Below are positions 46,906 through 55,853 of a stretch of DNA of 64,000 nucleotides, piece by piece. The notes under the pieces were generated by a model. That model had not been told where the DNA came from and ran no database searches. It saw only the letters and a list, made by a program, of their open reading frames with translations. Source of the DNA: Halobacteriales archaeon QS_3_64_16 (GTDB lineage: Archaea > Halobacteriota > Halobacteria > Halobacteriales > Halococcaceae); contig PXRJ01000001.1 in the NCBI GenBank assembly GCA_003021705.1, positions 62,001 to 126,000 on the forward strand. The letters run 5' to 3'. The position numbers and the translations under genes are program-made. The first letter of the stretch is position 1. Each line of letters opens with the position of its first letter.

Positions 46906-47826
46906 ATGAGTAAACAGGAATCCAACCCCGAACGGCGAAGTCAGAACCGCAATCAAGATACCAATGGCTACGAGGACATGGAAAACGGCCACCGCGATCT
47001 CGACGAAGACGACGGACGGGCACGTGCAACGGGCGAGGCCCTCGTCGAGATCGACGATTTGACGAAGATCTACGATCCCGACGGCGCACACGTCACCGCC
47101 GTCGAGAACATGGATCTCGAGATCGGGGACAACGAGTTCGTCTGTGTGCTCGGGCCCTCCGGCTGTGGGAAAAGCACCGTCATGGAATGTATCGCGGGCT
47201 ACCTCGAACCCACCGAGGGTGAAGTGCTCATCAACGGCGATCCGGTCGACGGCCCCGATCCCTCTCGGGGTGTCGTCTTTCAGTCCAATCGCCTCTTCCC
47301 CTGGAAGACGATCGGGCAAAACGCCCGCTTCGGGCCCCAGATGCGAAACGCGGTCGACGACGATCGCATCCGGGAGCTACTCGAGGAGACGGGTCTGAGC
47401 GGCTTCGAGGACTCCTATCCCCACGAGCTCTCGGGCGGGATGCAACAGCGTGCCGAGCTCGTCCGGTTGTTGGCGAACGATCCCGACATCATGCTGATGG
47501 ACGAACCCTTCAGCGGGCTGGATGCGATGACCAAAGAGCTCATGCAGGAGATGCTCTTGGACATCTGGGAGGAGGAGGATCGCACGGTGCTGTTTATCAC
47601 TCACGACGTCGCGGAGGCGATCTTCCTCGCCGATCGCGTCGTGGTGATGACCGCCCGCCCCGGCCAGATCAAAGACGTCATCGACGTCGACATCGACCGG
47701 CCGCGTGACTCCTCGGTGCTCACGAGCGAGGCGTTCAACGAGTACCAGAAGCGGGCGAACGAACTCATCCACGACGAGGCAGAACGGGCAATGGAACAGA
47801 AACAGCAGGAAACACAGGAGGCCTAA
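46906..47826 (+). CDS. ABC transporter ATP-binding protein (NitT/TauT type)
   Basis: The 306-residue ATPase has Walker A LGPSGCGKSTVMECIAGYL, Q-loop VVFQSNRLFPWKTIGQNARF, signature LSGGMQQRAELVRLL, Walker B IMLMDEPFSGLDAM and switch His in VLFITHDVAEAIFLADRVV. The N-terminal 45 residues (ESNPERRSQNRNQDTNGYED and on) are a hydrophilic haloarchaeal extension. The C-terminal tail is acidic. It powers the importer encoded by the two flanking permeases and the lipoprotein upstream. Confidence 0.95.
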   Translation: MSKQESNPERRSQNRNQDTNGYEDMENGHRDLDEDDGRARATGEALVEIDDLTKIYDPDGAHVTAVENMDLEIGDNEFVCVLGPSGCGKSTVMECIAGYLEPTEGEVLINGDPVDGPDPSRGVVFQSNRLFPWKTIGQNARFGPQMRNAVDDDRIRELLEETGLSGFEDSYPHELSGGMQQRAELVRLLANDPDIMLMDEPFSGLDAMTKELMQEMLLDIWEEEDRTVLFITHDVAEAIFLADRVVVMTARPGQIKDVIDVDIDRPRDSSVLTSEAFNEYQKRANELIHDEAERAMEQKQQETQEA

Positions 47827-47827
47827 C

Positions 47828-48610
47828 ATGGACACGGCCAAGTGGGCGAAACGGAGCGCCTCGATCCTCGGTCTCTTAGGCGTGTGGTTCGTCGTCGGCG
47901 CGCTCGGTCCACAGACCTTACCCGGGCCGGCAGCGGTGGCTGGGGCCTTCGTCGGGTACGTCGGGAGCCCCGTCTACTGGAACGCGATCACCCTGAGCAC
48001 GCTTCGGGTACTCGGAGCCTTCACGATCGCGGCGCTGATCGGGGTGCCCCTCGGACTGCTCATCGGGTGGAGCGTCGTCTTCGGCGATTTCACCTACCCC
48101 GCACTGGAACTCGTTCGGCCGATTCCGCCGATCGCCTGGATTCCATTCACGATCCTGGTGCTTCCTTCGCTCGCCTTCTCGCTGGGCATCGCCAGCTTCG
48201 AGATCGACACCGGGATCGTCTTCATCACGTTCTTAGGCGCTTTCTTCCCGATCTTGCTCAACGCCATCGCGGGCGTTCGGAGCATCGACGACGAGTACTC
48301 CCGGGCCGCCCAGTCACTCGGCGCTGCGGACTGGCAGACTTTCCGACACGTCATCTATCCCGGCGCGCTGCCCTCCGTGCACACGGGGATGGTCGTCGGG
48401 ATGGGCCTGGCATGGGTGAACCTCGTCGCCGCGGAGATGATCTCCGGCGGGGGTCTTGGCTTCATGACGTGGTCGGCGTACACCGGTGGCTCCTATCCGG
48501 TGATCTTCGTCGGGATGATTACCATCGGAATTCTCGGGTACGTCTCCTCGACGATCGTCCGGTATATCGGTGCGTCCCAACTCCCCTGGATGGAAGGCTC
48601 GACGGCCTGA
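47828..48610 (+). CDS. ABC transporter permease 2 (NitT/TauT type)
   Basis: The 260-residue protein overlaps no neighbour and begins one nt after the ATPase stop. It has a permease helix set with VRPIPPIAWIPFTILVLPSL, EAA-loop AAQSLGAADWQTFRHVIYPG, and GMGLAWVNLVAAEMISGGGL. The wording of the EAA-loop is close to permease 1, but the rest differs, so this is a duplicated and diverged partner. It should form the second half of the channel. Confidence 0.92.
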   Translation: MDTAKWAKRSASILGLLGVWFVVGALGPQTLPGPAAVAGAFVGYVGSPVYWNAITLSTLRVLGAFTIAALIGVPLGLLIGWSVVFGDFTYPALELVRPIPPIAWIPFTILVLPSLAFSLGIASFEIDTGIVFITFLGAFFPILLNAIAGVRSIDDEYSRAAQSLGAADWQTFRHVIYPGALPSVHTGMVVGMGLAWVNLVAAEMISGGGLGFMTWSAYTGGSYPVIFVGMITIGILGYVSSTIVRYIGASQLPWMEGSTA

Positions 48611-48675
48611 ACATGAGTGACGATCGAAGAAGTATTTCGACGTTTCTAACTGACTGAGACGACAGTATCTCTCCA

Positions 48676-49548
48676 GTGCATTCGGCTCTCCTTCTGTCGC
48701 TGTCGACGTGGATCGTCGAGAGCGCTCCGTCAGTGCCCCCTGCCGCTCCGGTCGCAGTGCCAGCCCTCGCGTTCGGTGGAGTCGCCCTCGATACGGCGAC
48801 GCTGCTCGCACTCGTCCTCGTCGCCTTCCTCGCGGGAATCGGTATCACCGCCATCGGCCCCGGGGGGGTGTTCGTGACGATCGCGCTCAGCTTCGTGCTC
48901 GCCCGACCGGGACTGATCGCCGGGACGGCCGGGGCGACGAACATCGCCACCGGGATCATCGGTAGCGCCGTCTATGCTCACTCGGGGGAGCTCCGAACGG
49001 AACAAGGCAAATGGATGATGGTCGTACTCAGTCTCACGGGGCTTGCTGGCGCGCTCTTAGGAGCGGGGATCAATGCCTTCGTCTCGGCGGAGCTCTTCGA
49101 GGTGCTGCTCGGGGGGTTCGTCGCACTCGCGGGCGTCCTCACCTGGTATCGGGAGCGCTACGGGAGTGGCGGTGGAGAGTTCGACGCCCGGACGCGACGC
49201 GGAACAGTACTGGTTGGGGCCGTTGGCTTCGCCGTCGGCGTGCCGGCGGGCCTGCTCGGCGTCGGCGGGCCGGTGCTCGCCGTGCCACTACTGGTCGCAC
49301 TCGGCGCGCCGATGGTGCCGGCGGTCGCCGTCGCCCAGGTACAGTCGATCTTTATCGCCGGCTTCGCGACTGCCGGCTACCTCTTCCGAGACGCCGTCTC
49401 GCTGTGGCTCGTTGCGCTCATCGGCGTCCCGGAGCTGATCGGCGTCGTGGTCGGCTGGCAGGTCGCCCATCGAGTCAGCGCACGCCGACTGAAGCTGGCA
49501 CTCGCGGTCGTACTAGTCACGCTCGGGCCCTATATCGCGCTCGGCTAG
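48676..49548 (+). CDS. TauE/SafE family sulfite/anion exporter-like permease
   Basis: The 290-residue protein starts from GTG and has about eight hydrophobic helices in two repeats. Blocks include ALVLVAFLAGIGITAIGPGG, AGTAGATNIATGIIGSAVYA, VGVPAGLLGVGGPVLAVPLL and VALGAPMVPAVAVAQVQSIF. The pattern GVGGPVLAVPLL is typical for TauE/SafE, a family that includes sulfite and sulfoacetate exporters. Lying 65 nt after an ABC importer of the sulfonate/nitrate type, it may export sulfite formed from an imported sulfonate; no desulfonating enzyme is seen here. Confidence 0.85.
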   Translation: MHSALLLSLSTWIVESAPSVPPAAPVAVPALAFGGVALDTATLLALVLVAFLAGIGITAIGPGGVFVTIALSFVLARPGLIAGTAGATNIATGIIGSAVYAHSGELRTEQGKWMMVVLSLTGLAGALLGAGINAFVSAELFEVLLGGFVALAGVLTWYRERYGSGGGEFDARTRRGTVLVGAVGFAVGVPAGLLGVGGPVLAVPLLVALGAPMVPAVAVAQVQSIFIAGFATAGYLFRDAVSLWLVALIGVPELIGVVVGWQVAHRVSARRLKLALAVVLVTLGPYIALG

Positions 49549-49693
49549 GGACATCGCCAGAGACCGGACCGTCTACACTATTGCTCACGAACACGATTCG
49601 GGGACTTGGCTCTCCTGCCACACTGCTCCTGGCAGACGACTCAGATGCCGCCAAGACAGCGCTTTTGGGTGGTGACGCCGTAGCCGGCAGCGC

Positions 49694-50698
49694 ATGAAAG
49701 CCGTTCAGGTTCCGGAGGCAGGCGAGGAGTTCGAAGTAATCGAGAAGGACGTGCCCGAACCGGAAGGTGAGGAAGTACGAGTCGCCGTCGAGGCCTGTGG
49801 GATCTGCCACTCCGACGTCTTCGTCAAGGAGGGACAGTTCCCCGGCATCGACTATCCCCGCACTCCGGGTCACGAGGTCGTCGGCCGGGTCGATGCGGTC
49901 GGCGAAAGCGTCGACGCTTGGGAAGAGGGCCAGCGCGTCGGCGTCGGCTGGCACGGCGGACACTGCTTCGAGTGCGAACCCTGTCGGCGGGGCGATTTCA
50001 TCGCCTGTGAGAACAGCGAGGTCACCGGCATCGCCTACGACGGGGGCTACGCCGAGTACATGACCGCTCCCCAGGAAGCGATCGCGGCGGTCCCCGACGA
50101 CCTCGATGCGAGCGCGGCCGCGCCGCTCATGTGTGCGGGGATCACCACCTACAACGCGCTTCGTAATAGCGACGCGAAGCCGGGCGATCTCGTCGCAGTC
50201 CAAGGCGTCGGTGGCCTCGGTCACTTAGGAATTCAGTACGCGCATGCCGCCGGCTTCGAGACCGTCGCCGTCTCCCGCGGGACCGAAAAGCGCGATCTGG
50301 CCCTCGATCTCGGCGCGGATCACTACGTCGACAGCGAGGCCGAAAACCCGGGCGAGGCACTCCAGGAACTGGGTGGCGCGCGGGTGGTCCTCGCCACCGC
50401 GCCGAACGCCGGGGCCATCGAGAGCGTCGTCTCGGGGCTGGGCGTGAGCGGCGAAGTGCTTGCCGTAGGCATTCCGGGCGAGCCAGTCGGCGTCTCGATC
50501 CAGGAACTCGTCATGGGTCGCCGGTCGGTCGGGGGCTGGCCCTCCGGGGACGCGCGGGACTCACAGGACACCTTGGAGTTCAGCGCGCTGCGGGAGATCG
50601 AACCGATGATCGAGACCTACCCGCTGGAGGACGCGGGCGAGGCCTACGAGCGAATGCTCGCGAACGACGCTCGCTTCCGGGTCGTCCTCGAACCGTAG
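49694..50698 (+). CDS. Zinc-dependent alcohol dehydrogenase
   Basis: The 334-residue MDR enzyme has the catalytic-zinc block VEACGICHSDVFVKEGQFPG, GHEVVGRVDAVGES with the zinc His-Glu, a structural-zinc Cys cluster (GGHCFECEPCRRGDFIACEN) and the NAD loop VQGVGGLGHLGIQYAHAAG. It should oxidise primary alcohols with NAD. Both zinc sets are intact. The gene is free-standing, with 145 nt before it and no partner visible. Confidence 0.92.
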   Translation: MKAVQVPEAGEEFEVIEKDVPEPEGEEVRVAVEACGICHSDVFVKEGQFPGIDYPRTPGHEVVGRVDAVGESVDAWEEGQRVGVGWHGGHCFECEPCRRGDFIACENSEVTGIAYDGGYAEYMTAPQEAIAAVPDDLDASAAAPLMCAGITTYNALRNSDAKPGDLVAVQGVGGLGHLGIQYAHAAGFETVAVSRGTEKRDLALDLGADHYVDSEAENPGEALQELGGARVVLATAPNAGAIESVVSGLGVSGEVLAVGIPGEPVGVSIQELVMGRRSVGGWPSGDARDSQDTLEFSALREIEPMIETYPLEDAGEAYERMLANDARFRVVLEP

Positions 50699-50847
50699 AC
50701 CGACTCTCCGTTCGCTATCGATAAGGCCCCCGACGATCGTCTACTCGGTGCGGAAGTGATCGGCCGGCCAGCGACTCACGGCTGATAGACACTGATCGGA
50801 GTTCACACCACCACAAGACCCTTTTTATACGCACGGAGCCTCCACCC

Positions 50848-51764
50848 ATGGACGACCGAATCGCGTCGGTGCTCGAAGACACTTTCCCCGACCGCGAGGC
50901 CACGGACCTACTGCCGATAGGACCGTCCTGGAACGAGAAGAACCGGACCGTCGGCATCGAGTTCGCCGACGGAACACGGATCTACCTGAAGGTCGCTACC
51001 GACGGGGACGGCTCCCGGATCGCCCGCGAACGGGCAGTGCTCGCCTACGCGGCGGCGAACACCGACGTCCCCGTCCCCGAAGTGGTAGCGAGCGATCCGG
51101 AGTGGTCGATACCGCATCTCGTCACCGTGCCGGTAGCCGGACCGAACCTGATCGAACTCTGGGCGGAGGCGGACACGAGCGAACAGCGGGACTCGCTTAT
51201 CAGGTCGGCAGTGCCCTCGCGCGCCTTCACACCCGCCGCTTCGAGCGCCACGGTCGGGTCCTCGGTGGCGGCGCGGAGGGCCTCGAACTCGATACCGGCT
51301 CCCGGACGACCGTCCTCACGGGTACGATCGCCGAAACCCGAGCCCTTGCTCCCTCCGATCGTTTCGAGGAGCACTTCGAACGGGTGATCGACGCCGTCGA
51401 AGCGAACCACGATCTACTGGACGAAGCGCCGGCTGTACTCTGTCACGGCGATCCGGCCGCGCCGAACTGCTTTCGCGAGAACGAACAGGTCGGCTTCCTC
51501 GACTGGGAGATCGCCCACGTCGGCGACCCAGCACGCGAACTCCATCGCGCGCAGGACCAGCTGATCGACCCGCCTCGCGCGGAGGGCCCCGAGAAAGTAG
51601 TAGCCGGGCTCTTCGATAGCTATCGCGAGCGATCCGGCGGGCTCTCGGCCGACTTCGAGGAGCGAGAGGGAATCTACGAGGCCGTCCGCTTCCTCGGCGT
51701 GTCGGGCTTTTTCGAGCGGTGGACAGCCATCCGCGAGGAATCGGACGAGGTCCTCGCGGAGTGA
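50848..51764 (+). pseudogene. APH-family phosphotransferase with a frameshift
   Basis: From ATG 50848 the N-lobe reads LLPIGPSWNEKNRTVGIEFA, with likely ATP Lys in RIYLKVATDGDG, then VLAYAAANTDVPVPEVVASD. At about 51203, after RDSLIR, the homology moves to another frame: QVGSALARLHTRRFERHG, then the catalytic loop VLCHGDPAAPNCF with the active-site Asp, VGFLDWEIAHVGDPARELHR and a normal C-terminus at 51762-51764. There is one lesion, so recent inactivation or a sequence error is possible. The substrate (aminoglycoside, sugar or other) is unknown. Confidence 0.8.
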
Positions 51765-51840
51765 GTCGATAGGGAGATGAACCGACGTCTCGCGGAGATA
51801 CGGTGAGCGGACGGGGTGGCGGGAGAAAGGAGAACGGCAC

Positions 51841-52198
51841 CTACCGGTAGGTCCGAAGTAGCAGCTCCGGAGCGCGCTCGATCGCGTCGAGCACCCCTTC
51901 GAGAAACGCCCGCACGTCGGCGTCGCCGACCGCCCACCGGTCGTAGGAAAGCGAGCACGGGAGCTATCGTTCGAGCAAGACCCCTTCGCCTGCCTCCACA
52001 GGGGAACTGTTCGTCGTCGCGAGACAGCGACCGCGAGCCCGGCGACCGTCGGCGCTTCGAGAACTCCCTCCGGATCGTCCTCGGTCGCGAGCGCTAGAGC
52101 CACCGGCGCTCCGTCGTTCCAGCTCTCACCGCTCGCACTATCCTCGCCGTCGTCGGCTCGGTTCCGACGCGCTGGTAGCCCTGGAGATGGTGAGTCAT
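51841..52198 (-). pseudogene. Decayed unidentified gene
   Basis: The reverse strand begins MTHHLQGYQRVGTEPT and soon loses the frame (TAG at about 52098). In other frames, SGESWNDGAPVALALATEDD continues with PEGVLEAPTVAGLAVAVS, and the end reads YDRWAVGDADVRAFLEGVLD, then AIERAPELLLRTYR before a stop at 51841-51843. The codon bias and acidic character show real coding segments broken by at least two shifts and a stop. I do not recognise the family. Confidence 0.5.
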
Positions 52199-52384
52199 TC
52201 CTTCTCTCTCCAACCCTAACTCCAGCAGCTTCACCACGCAAGCCATGCTACTACAGCACACGTCACGGGTGCTACGTACTACTCACGGCCAGCCAGCGCC
52301 CCTCGGAGCAAAACGGTGGAGAAGACGACATCGTGTGTTCCTCGGCGAATAACCGGATTGTACGATTCGATCATAGGGCCAAGT

Positions 52385-52419
52385 CCTATATACCACCTGC
52401 TACTATTTGGTGGTGGTAT
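52385..52419 (+). promoter_or_regulatory. TATA element and overlapping inverted repeat at the thi4 start
   Basis: CCTATATA (52385-52392) lies about 26-33 nt before the ATG at 52418. A perfect 8-bp inverted repeat, ATACCACC (52390-52397) and GGTGGTAT (52412-52419), spans the probable transcription start and the first base pair of the start codon. A repressor bound there would block transcription. The ThiR-like gene at 62 kb is a candidate. A hairpin masking the start is an alternative. Confidence 0.5.
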
Positions 52420-53383
52420 GAGCGAAACCGATACTACAGAGAGCGAGACCACAGACAGCGAGTTCGAACAGTTCAGCGACGTCGGCGAGGCCGACGTCAC
52501 CCGGGCGATCGGCCAGGAGTGGACCGAGGACTTCATGAACTTCTCCGACAGCGACGTGATCATCGTCGGAGGCGGTCCCTCGGGACTGATGGCCGCAACC
52601 GAACTCGCCGAGCGGGGCGTCCAGACGATGGTCGTCGAGAAGAACAACTACCTGGGCGGGGGCTTCTGGCTCGGGGGCTTTCTGATGAACAAGATCACCG
52701 TACGCTCGCCCGCCGAGTTGGTTCTGGAGGATCTCGACGTCGAGTACAAGCAGGCCCAGGACACCGAGGGGCTGTACGTCGCGAACGGGCCACACGCCTG
52801 CTCGGCACTGATCAAAGCCGCCTGTGACGCAGGCGCGAAGATCCAGAACATGACTGAGTTCACCGACATCGTGATCCGCGAGGACCACCGGGTGGGTGGG
52901 ATCGTCATGAACTGGACGCCAGTCCACTCCTTGCCTCGGGAGATCACCTGCGTCGATCCGGTCGCCATCGAGGGTAATCTCGTGATCGACGCGACCGGCC
53001 ACGACGCGATGGCCGTCTCGAAACTGCAGGAACGCGGCGTGCTCGATGCGCCGGGACTCGGAAGTGCCGCCGAGAGCGCGACCGGCATGGACGAGACCGA
53101 CGCGGACTCCTATGGTGCACCGGGACACGACTCGCCGGGGCATGACTCGATGTGGGTCGGTCAGAGCGAGGACGCGGTCGTCGAACATACCGGGCTCGTC
53201 CACCCGGGTCTGATCGCCACGGGGATGGCCGTCGCGACGACCTATGGCCTCCCGCGGATGGGCCCGACCTTCGGCGCGATGCTCCTCTCGGGGAAGCGGG
53301 CCGCCCAGGCCGCCATCGACGAACTCGGTATCGAGGCCGACCCCGTCGAGATGAGCACCCAGGCGACGCCCGCCGACGACTGA
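52418..53383 (+). CDS. thi4: Thiazole synthase Thi4 (adenosine diphosphate thiazole synthase)
   Basis: The 321-residue protein has the dinucleotide loop [40 protein letters not shown], the [17 protein letters not shown] block, [20 protein letters not shown], and the C-terminal [20 protein letters not shown]. It makes the thiazole moiety of thiamine from NAD, glycine and a sulfur source. Cys178 in TCVDP is at the place where yeast and haloarchaeal Thi4 have a conserved active-site Cys and sulfide-dependent methanogen enzymes have His. The start [20 protein letters not shown] fits the acidic N-terminal extension of haloarchaea. It stands alone between a decayed gene and the liv operon. Confidence 0.93.
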   Translation: MSETDTTESETTDSEFEQFSDVGEADVTRAIGQEWTEDFMNFSDSDVIIVGGGPSGLMAATELAERGVQTMVVEKNNYLGGGFWLGGFLMNKITVRSPAELVLEDLDVEYKQAQDTEGLYVANGPHACSALIKAACDAGAKIQNMTEFTDIVIREDHRVGGIVMNWTPVHSLPREITCVDPVAIEGNLVIDATGHDAMAVSKLQERGVLDAPGLGSAAESATGMDETDADSYGAPGHDSPGHDSMWVGQSEDAVVEHTGLVHPGLIATGMAVATTYGLPRMGPTFGAMLLSGKRAAQAAIDELGIEADPVEMSTQATPADD

Positions 53384-53510
53384 AGCGGCCTTGTCTTACT
53401 GCTAATCGTACTTGCCATACTCGTCTGTGTTCATAGACGACTCCTGGTGGGGGACTAAGTAGCAGTCCCGCTCTGGGATCTGCTCGTTATTGATCGTATA
53501 ATCGAGTACC

Positions 53511-53517
53511 TTTATTA
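53511..53517 (+). promoter_or_regulatory. TATA-like element of the liv-type operon
   Basis: TTTATTA is 23-29 nt before the ATG at 53540, as expected for leaderless transcription, and supports this start for the solute-binding gene. Confidence 0.45.
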
Positions 53518-53539
53518 GGGTCGCTAAATATGCCATGAC

Positions 53540-54910
53540 ATGGCACGTACATCGGGTCCGGGTGGAGGGGCGCAGAACAGCGGATCGCCGAACGTCGATC
53601 ACGATATGGGAAGGCGACGATTCATGAGGGGGGCCGGAGCGGCGACCGCCGCGGCTTCGATGGGACTTGCCGGTTGTAGCAACCCGGCGAGCCAGAGCGA
53701 TAGCGGCGGCGATGGTGGGGGTGGCGGTGAGATTCCCGGCGAACCGCTTCGTATGGCGTGTATCGGGTTCACTTCAGGGGCTGCCTCCGTGTTCGGCGTG
53801 CCGATGATGCAGGCTGCGGAGATGACCGTCGACAGGATCAACGAGAACGGCGGTATCCTGGGCGAACGCGAGATCGAGATGGAGCAGTTCGACGAGAACG
53901 TCGATCAGGTCATACAACAGTACCGGCGACTAGCCACACAGGAGGACTTCGATATCATCATCGGCTACATCTCGAGTGCAGATGCGCTATCAGTCGCGCC
54001 CGTCGCCGAAGAACTCGCTCAGCCAACGATCATCTGGGATACGGGGACAACGGAGCTGTTCGATACTGCGGTTACCGATCCCCAATACGTCTTCCGGACG
54101 TGTGCGAGCAGTTCGACCGATACAGTCGGTGCAGCACGCCTCCTGGAGAACGCTTTTTCAGACGTACAGACTGTCGCAGGTGCCAACCAGGACTACGCGT
54201 TCGGCCGGAACAACTGGAACCTCTTCACGCAGGCGATCGAGAGCATCGGTATCGACGTCGAGGTAGTAGCAGCACGTTTCACCCCTTTTCCGACCGAAGA
54301 TTACAGCGCAACGATCAGTGCGCTCAGCAACGTCGACCCCGATTTCATCTTTTCGAGTTACTGGGGCGGCGACGCGGTAAACTTCATCACCCAAGCGAAC
54401 AACCAGGGCCTGTTCGAAGACACTATTCCGTGTTTCAGCGCGGCGAGTCACATATTAGGTGACGTTCCGAACCAGATCAGAGACGGGTTCGTCTTCGGTG
54501 CGCGCGGTCCACACGCCCCCTTCGGTGCTCTGGAGTGGAGCCAACTACACCAGCAGTTCGTTCGGAACTACCAGAACGAGTTCAACGAAGCACCCTACGC
54601 CCACGGGGCATTCCACGCGTGGCAGGCGATCTGGGCGTACGTCTACTCGATCGAGCGTGCCTACAACCTTACGGGTACATATCCTGGAAAGGACCAATGG
54701 ATCAGTTCAATGGAGGGTATTGGCTTTGACTCCCCGAGTGGGTTCGTCGATATGCCACGAGGAAGTCACAACGTGGTCGAACCGTCGCTCTATGGCCTTG
54801 CGGACACGAGCGGTGATCGGTTATCGCTTCGTGACACTTCCTGGACCGCTCCCGAGCTGGTCAACCCGCCACCGACGATGACCACGAGCGAGTGGCTCGA
54901 TAGCTTATAG
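53540..54910 (+). CDS. Branched-chain amino acid/urea-type ABC solute-binding lipoprotein
   Basis: The 456-residue protein has a Tat motif (MGRRRFMRGAGAATAAASMG), lipobox LAGC and a short Gly/Asp linker. The LivJ/LivK-like receptor follows: CIGFTSGAASVFGVPMMQAA, NENGGILGEREIEMEQFDEN, IIIGYISSADALSVAPVAEE, WDTGTTELFDTAV, and ALSNVDPDFIFSSYWGGDAV. It should bind an amino acid, an amide or urea. It starts a five-gene operon with two permeases and two ATPases, the standard liv order. The TGA/ATG overlaps downstream support co-translation. Confidence 0.9.
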   Translation: MARTSGPGGGAQNSGSPNVDHDMGRRRFMRGAGAATAAASMGLAGCSNPASQSDSGGDGGGGGEIPGEPLRMACIGFTSGAASVFGVPMMQAAEMTVDRINENGGILGEREIEMEQFDENVDQVIQQYRRLATQEDFDIIIGYISSADALSVAPVAEELAQPTIIWDTGTTELFDTAVTDPQYVFRTCASSSTDTVGAARLLENAFSDVQTVAGANQDYAFGRNNWNLFTQAIESIGIDVEVVAARFTPFPTEDYSATISALSNVDPDFIFSSYWGGDAVNFITQANNQGLFEDTIPCFSAASHILGDVPNQIRDGFVFGARGPHAPFGALEWSQLHQQFVRNYQNEFNEAPYAHGAFHAWQAIWAYVYSIERAYNLTGTYPGKDQWISSMEGIGFDSPSGFVDMPRGSHNVVEPSLYGLADTSGDRLSLRDTSWTAPELVNPPPTMTTSEWLDSL

Positions 54911-54923
54911 ATCGAGTGATACA

Positions 54924-55853
54924 ATGTATGTGCTCCAACAGTTCCTCATCGATCAGCTGATAATCGTTCTCAATGGTCTCTCCAGAGCCTCTACGCTGTT
55001 CTTGCTCGGGACCGGGCTGTCACTGGTGTACGGAATGCTCAACTTCATGAACCTCGCTCACGCCGCGTTCCTCCCGCTCGGGGCGTATCTCTCCGCGAGC
55101 CTCATCCGCCGGACTACCGGAGTAGTCGGCGATAGCCTCGGGTTCGTCGGGCTGTTCGTCGTCTTTCTGGTGGTGTTGTTACTGGTCGTCCCGGCCATTG
55201 CCTCGATGGTCGGTCTAGTGATGGAACAAGCCCTCTTCGAGCCGCTGTACGATCTCGAGGACGACTACCATCTACTAGCGACGTTCGGTATCATCCTGAT
55301 GATGGAAGACTCGATGAAGTTCGTCTGGGGTGGCCAGCCGGTGAGCGCAACAGCACCGGCAGACCTACTCGGTACCTTCTCGATCCCGGGTGGGACCTAT
55401 CCCTGGTGGTCGATCCTAACGATCCTCATCACGGCTGCGATCGCCGGTACGCTCTATTACTTCCTCGAGGCAACGCGGTTGGGGAGGATCACGCTCGCGA
55501 TGGCCGAGGACAAGGAGATCGTCAGCGTCAGCGGGATCGATACGCGATCGATCCATCTCAAGATCTTCGTCATTAGTGTCGGACTGGCTGCACTCGGCGG
55601 GGCGCTTTACCTGCCGGGTGCGTCGATCACTACCGGGCTGTCCCTCGAGTTCGTCATCCTCGCCTTTGCGGTGCTGGTCATCGGCGGGCTCGGAAGCCTC
55701 AAGGGAGCTATCGTCGCCTCGTTGATCATCGGGCTGGTACAGGCCTACGGGACCTATTATATCCCGCAACTGGCACTCGCTGCGGTGTTCTTGTTGATGG
55801 CCGCCGTGATACTGGTGAAACCGACCGGTCTGTTTGGGGAGATCGACGCATGA
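54924..55853 (+). CDS. livH: Branched-chain amino acid-type ABC permease LivH
   Basis: The 309-residue protein has eight or so helices: STLFLLGTGLSLVYGMLNFM, NLAHAAFLPLGAYLSASLIR, LEFVILAFAVLVIGGLGSLK and GAIVASLIIGLVQAYGTYYI. The LGSLKGAIVASLIIGL block is typical of LivH. It overlaps LivM by 4 nt. It forms the channel with LivM. Confidence 0.94.
   Translation: MYVLQQFLIDQLIIVLNGLSRASTLFLLGTGLSLVYGMLNFMNLAHAAFLPLGAYLSASLIRRTTGVVGDSLGFVGLFVVFLVVLLLVVPAIASMVGLVMEQALFEPLYDLEDDYHLLATFGIILMMEDSMKFVWGGQPVSATAPADLLGTFSIPGGTYPWWSILTILITAAIAGTLYYFLEATRLGRITLAMAEDKEIVSVSGIDTRSIHLKIFVISVGLAALGGALYLPGASITTGLSLEFVILAFAVLVIGGLGSLKGAIVASLIIGLVQAYGTYYIPQLALAAVFLLMAAVILVKPTGLFGEIDA

Noticed and set aside
52200-52417. 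TPP riboswitch before thi4
   Set aside because: No conserved THI-box sequence was found and the TATA element implies a leaderless transcript.
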